Origin: an uncultured Eubacteriales bacterium
GTDB taxonomy: Bacteria; Bacillota; Clostridia; Oscillospirales; CAG-272
Direction of reading: 5' to 3'
Length of the DNA stretch: 7,760 nucleotides
NCBI GenBank assembly: GCA_934477985.1
Contig: CAKSOR010000109.1
Coordinates: forward strand, 1-7,760
Part shown: one piece after another, positions 6,701 through 7,760 of the stretch
Layout of the letters: each line of letters starts with the position of its first letter
How positions within the stretch are numbered: the stretch's first letter is position 1
Notes under the pieces: generated by a model
The model's input: the letters and a program-made list of their open reading frames with translations, nothing else
Database searches by the model: none
Told to the model about the DNA's origin: nothing
Translations under genes and position numbers: made by a program

Positions 6701-6736
6701 GCCCGGAGACAGGATTTACCAGTCTCCGGGCTTTTT
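6701..6736 (+). terminator. Intrinsic terminator of the solute-binding protein gene
   Basis: GCCCGGAGAC (6701-6710) pairs with GTCTCCGGGC (6722-6731), with two extra G-C pairs possible inside the 11-nt loop after an A-A mismatch. Five T's follow. It starts 8 nt after the stop codon. Confidence 0.95.
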
Positions 6737-6828
6737 GTTGTTTATACAACCTGCTCATTAATCCTCACGGTCTGTCAACAAGTTGGCAAACACAAAGTTT
6801 CAGGCTTTACCGCCAATCTCTGCCGAAT

Positions 6829-7008
6829 TTAAGGCAATACCGCATAATTCTAAGTGCGCAGATGCGCCAGCGAATTTTTCGTCAGACTAAACAAAAATTT
6901 GCAGGCGTGGCAGGTCCCACGTCAAGAATTTTTGTGACGTATGACGGAAAATTAGCAAGCAGATGCGTACTTAAGGCGTAAGCCGTGAATTGTGCGGTGT
7001 TGCCTTAA
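6829..7008 (+). repeat. 180-bp imperfect palindromic element (MITE-like or structured RNA)
   Basis: The ends TTAAGGCAATACCGCATAATTC (6829-6850) and its partner at 6987-7008 pair over 22 positions with two T-G wobbles. Inward, 6851-6860 pairs with 6964-6973, 6870-6884 with 6942-6956 (one G-A mismatch), 6891-6899 with 6927-6935, and 6904-6910 with 6917-6923, closing a CAGGTC loop. A side hairpin GGC-GTAA-GCC at 6975-6984 carries a GNRA-type loop. Six pairs are G-T on the plus strand and none is A-C, so the plus-strand transcript folds better than the minus. The TTAA ends could be a target duplication. It fills most of the 286-bp spacer after the solute-binding gene; 6737-6828 holds nothing I recognise. 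It ends 14 bp from the stop codon of the next minus-strand gene and may also form that gene's 3' end. I find no ORF of note inside it. Confidence 0.8.
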
Positions 7009-7022
7009 CTTCTTCTGCCTCT

Positions 7023-7760
7023 TCACTCTTCACTCTTACTTATTACTTCGAGCGAAGTGACGCCGAGCGGCTCGACCGTGATCTCCTCCGGGAATCCATC
7101 AGGACGCTCTCCGAACTTGCAGACTCTCGGCTCATGCGTCCAGTTGACGAAAAGCTGCACGCGCTTATCTCCGACCTGCCAAGCGGTCGAAATCACCGCG
7201 TCCTCGAATGACGGCAGTCCGCCGCGCTTTGCGAGCTCAATCTCATCAGTCCCGAATCCGACCGGCTTTATCATCTCAGCGTCGCGGAAGAGCTCGGGGC
7301 AGCACTTGTGCCACGATTGCAGCTCTGCCGCGAAGGCTATCAGCTCCTCCCGGTCAGGCGTCTTTGAGAAGTCGCGCATGCCCCAGTGGAACATTATCTC
7401 GCCGTCGTCGTTCAGCACAAAGGTCAGAAGGTCTCCCGCAAGGAAGGAATACGCCATACGGAGCTCAACGAGCTCGGTCGTGTACGCGAGCGGGCAGGAG
7501 ACCTGATTGCCCATGAAATTGCGCAGATACGGGTGGTAAAGGAACGCGTAGAGCGGAATCGCCTTGCCGTAGGAGTAGCATAACTCATAGCGGTTGTCCG
7601 AGAGTCTCAGCTCCTCGATGTAGGGCTCAGCCGCCGCCGACTCACAGCCGAGCAGAGTTTCGGGGCAAATCGCCTTCCAGCCGTCGAGAAGCTCCTTCGA
7701 CGCCTTTGTCATCCACGCGCCGGGCACGGGCGGGTGTCCGTGATCCTTAGCGTAGCAGAA
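7023..7760 (-). CDS. Probable DUF6259 family protein (glycoside-hydrolase-like), 5' end outside window
   Basis: The last 245 residues of a larger protein; the frame is open through the right window edge, so the GTG at 7727 is not a real start. The visible N-terminal stretch FCYAKDHGHPPVPGAW, then ICPETLLGCESAAAEPYIEEL, YAFLYHPYLRNFMGNQVSCP and a C-terminal beta-rich part resemble what I recall of DUF6259 proteins, which look like the end of a TIM-barrel glycosidase followed by a beta-sandwich. Glu in GCESAAAEP and Asp/His in AKDHGHPP are candidate active-site residues by position only. The activity of this family is not established to my knowledge. No terminator of the usual type follows the TGA at 7023-7025; the palindrome at 6829-7008 is the nearest structure. 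Partial coding gene: sure. Family name: moderately sure. Confidence 0.72.
   Translation of the reverse strand, partial: FCYAKDHGHPPVPGAWMTKASKELLDGWKAICPETLLGCESAAAEPYIEELRLSDNRYELCYSYGKAIPLYAFLYHPYLRNFMGNQVSCPLAYTTELVELRMAYSFLAGDLLTFVLNDDGEIMFHWGMRDFSKTPDREELIAFAAELQSWHKCCPELFRDAEMIKPVGFGTDEIELAKRGGLPSFEDAVISTAWQVGDKRVQLFVNWTHEPRVCKFGERPDGFPEEITVEPLGVTSLEVISKSEE

Noticed and set aside
6751..6800. A minus-strand TTGACA near 6776 with a downstream TATAAA as a promoter.
   Set aside because: The spacing to the TATAAA is about 26 bp and nothing lies at the 17-bp position; it would also run into the lipoprotein gene antisense.
7023..7727. The minus-strand gene as a complete 234-residue protein starting at GTG 7727.
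   Set aside because: The frame stays open to the window edge and the residues before the GTG (FCYAKDHGHPP) belong to the same conserved family region.

Overview
The window looks like a carbohydrate-catabolism locus from an uncultured gut-type Clostridia (Bacillota). This rests on near-perfect TTGACA/TATAAT promoters, strong GGAGG-type ribosome binding sites, a lipoprotein solute-binding protein, a GntR/LacI hybrid regulator, and GC-rich genes separated by AT-rich spacers full of hairpins. The lineage is an inference; no rRNA or marker gene is present.

Layout. Positions 1-3834 (minus strand) hold three genes read right to left: a regulator with a GntR DNA-binding domain and a LacI-type sugar-sensing domain (2773-3834), a D-isomer-specific 2-hydroxyacid dehydrogenase (1769-2761, 11 bp behind the regulator), and, after a 138-bp spacer with two hairpin structures, a DUF2264 protein (1-1630) whose 3' end lies outside the window. 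Positions 3835-4071 form a compact divergent promoter region: two back-to-back consensus promoters, and a perfect palindromic operator at exactly the same distance downstream of each -10 box. Positions 4072-5040 (plus strand) encode a carbon-nitrogen hydrolase (nitrilase superfamily) ending in a strong terminator. Positions 5238-6692 encode a solute-binding lipoprotein with its own consensus promoter and terminator, but no ABC permease genes beside it. Positions 6829-7008 hold a 180-bp imperfect palindrome whose arms differ almost only by G-U pairs. Positions 7023-7760 (minus strand) hold the C-terminal part of a probable DUF6259 protein whose 5' end lies outside the window.

How the parts may work together. 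The regulator probably senses a sugar or sugar-derived ligand and controls itself, the dehydrogenase (perhaps also DUF2264) and the divergent hydrolase through the shared operator. The lipoprotein would capture an oligosaccharide for an importer encoded elsewhere. DUF2264 and the DUF6259-like protein would act on glycans, while the dehydrogenase and the C-N hydrolase would process a keto/hydroxy acid and an amide-bearing product. The substrate cannot be read from the sequence. The most notable items are the mirror-symmetric divergent control region, the two structured intergenic elements and the unusual enzyme set.
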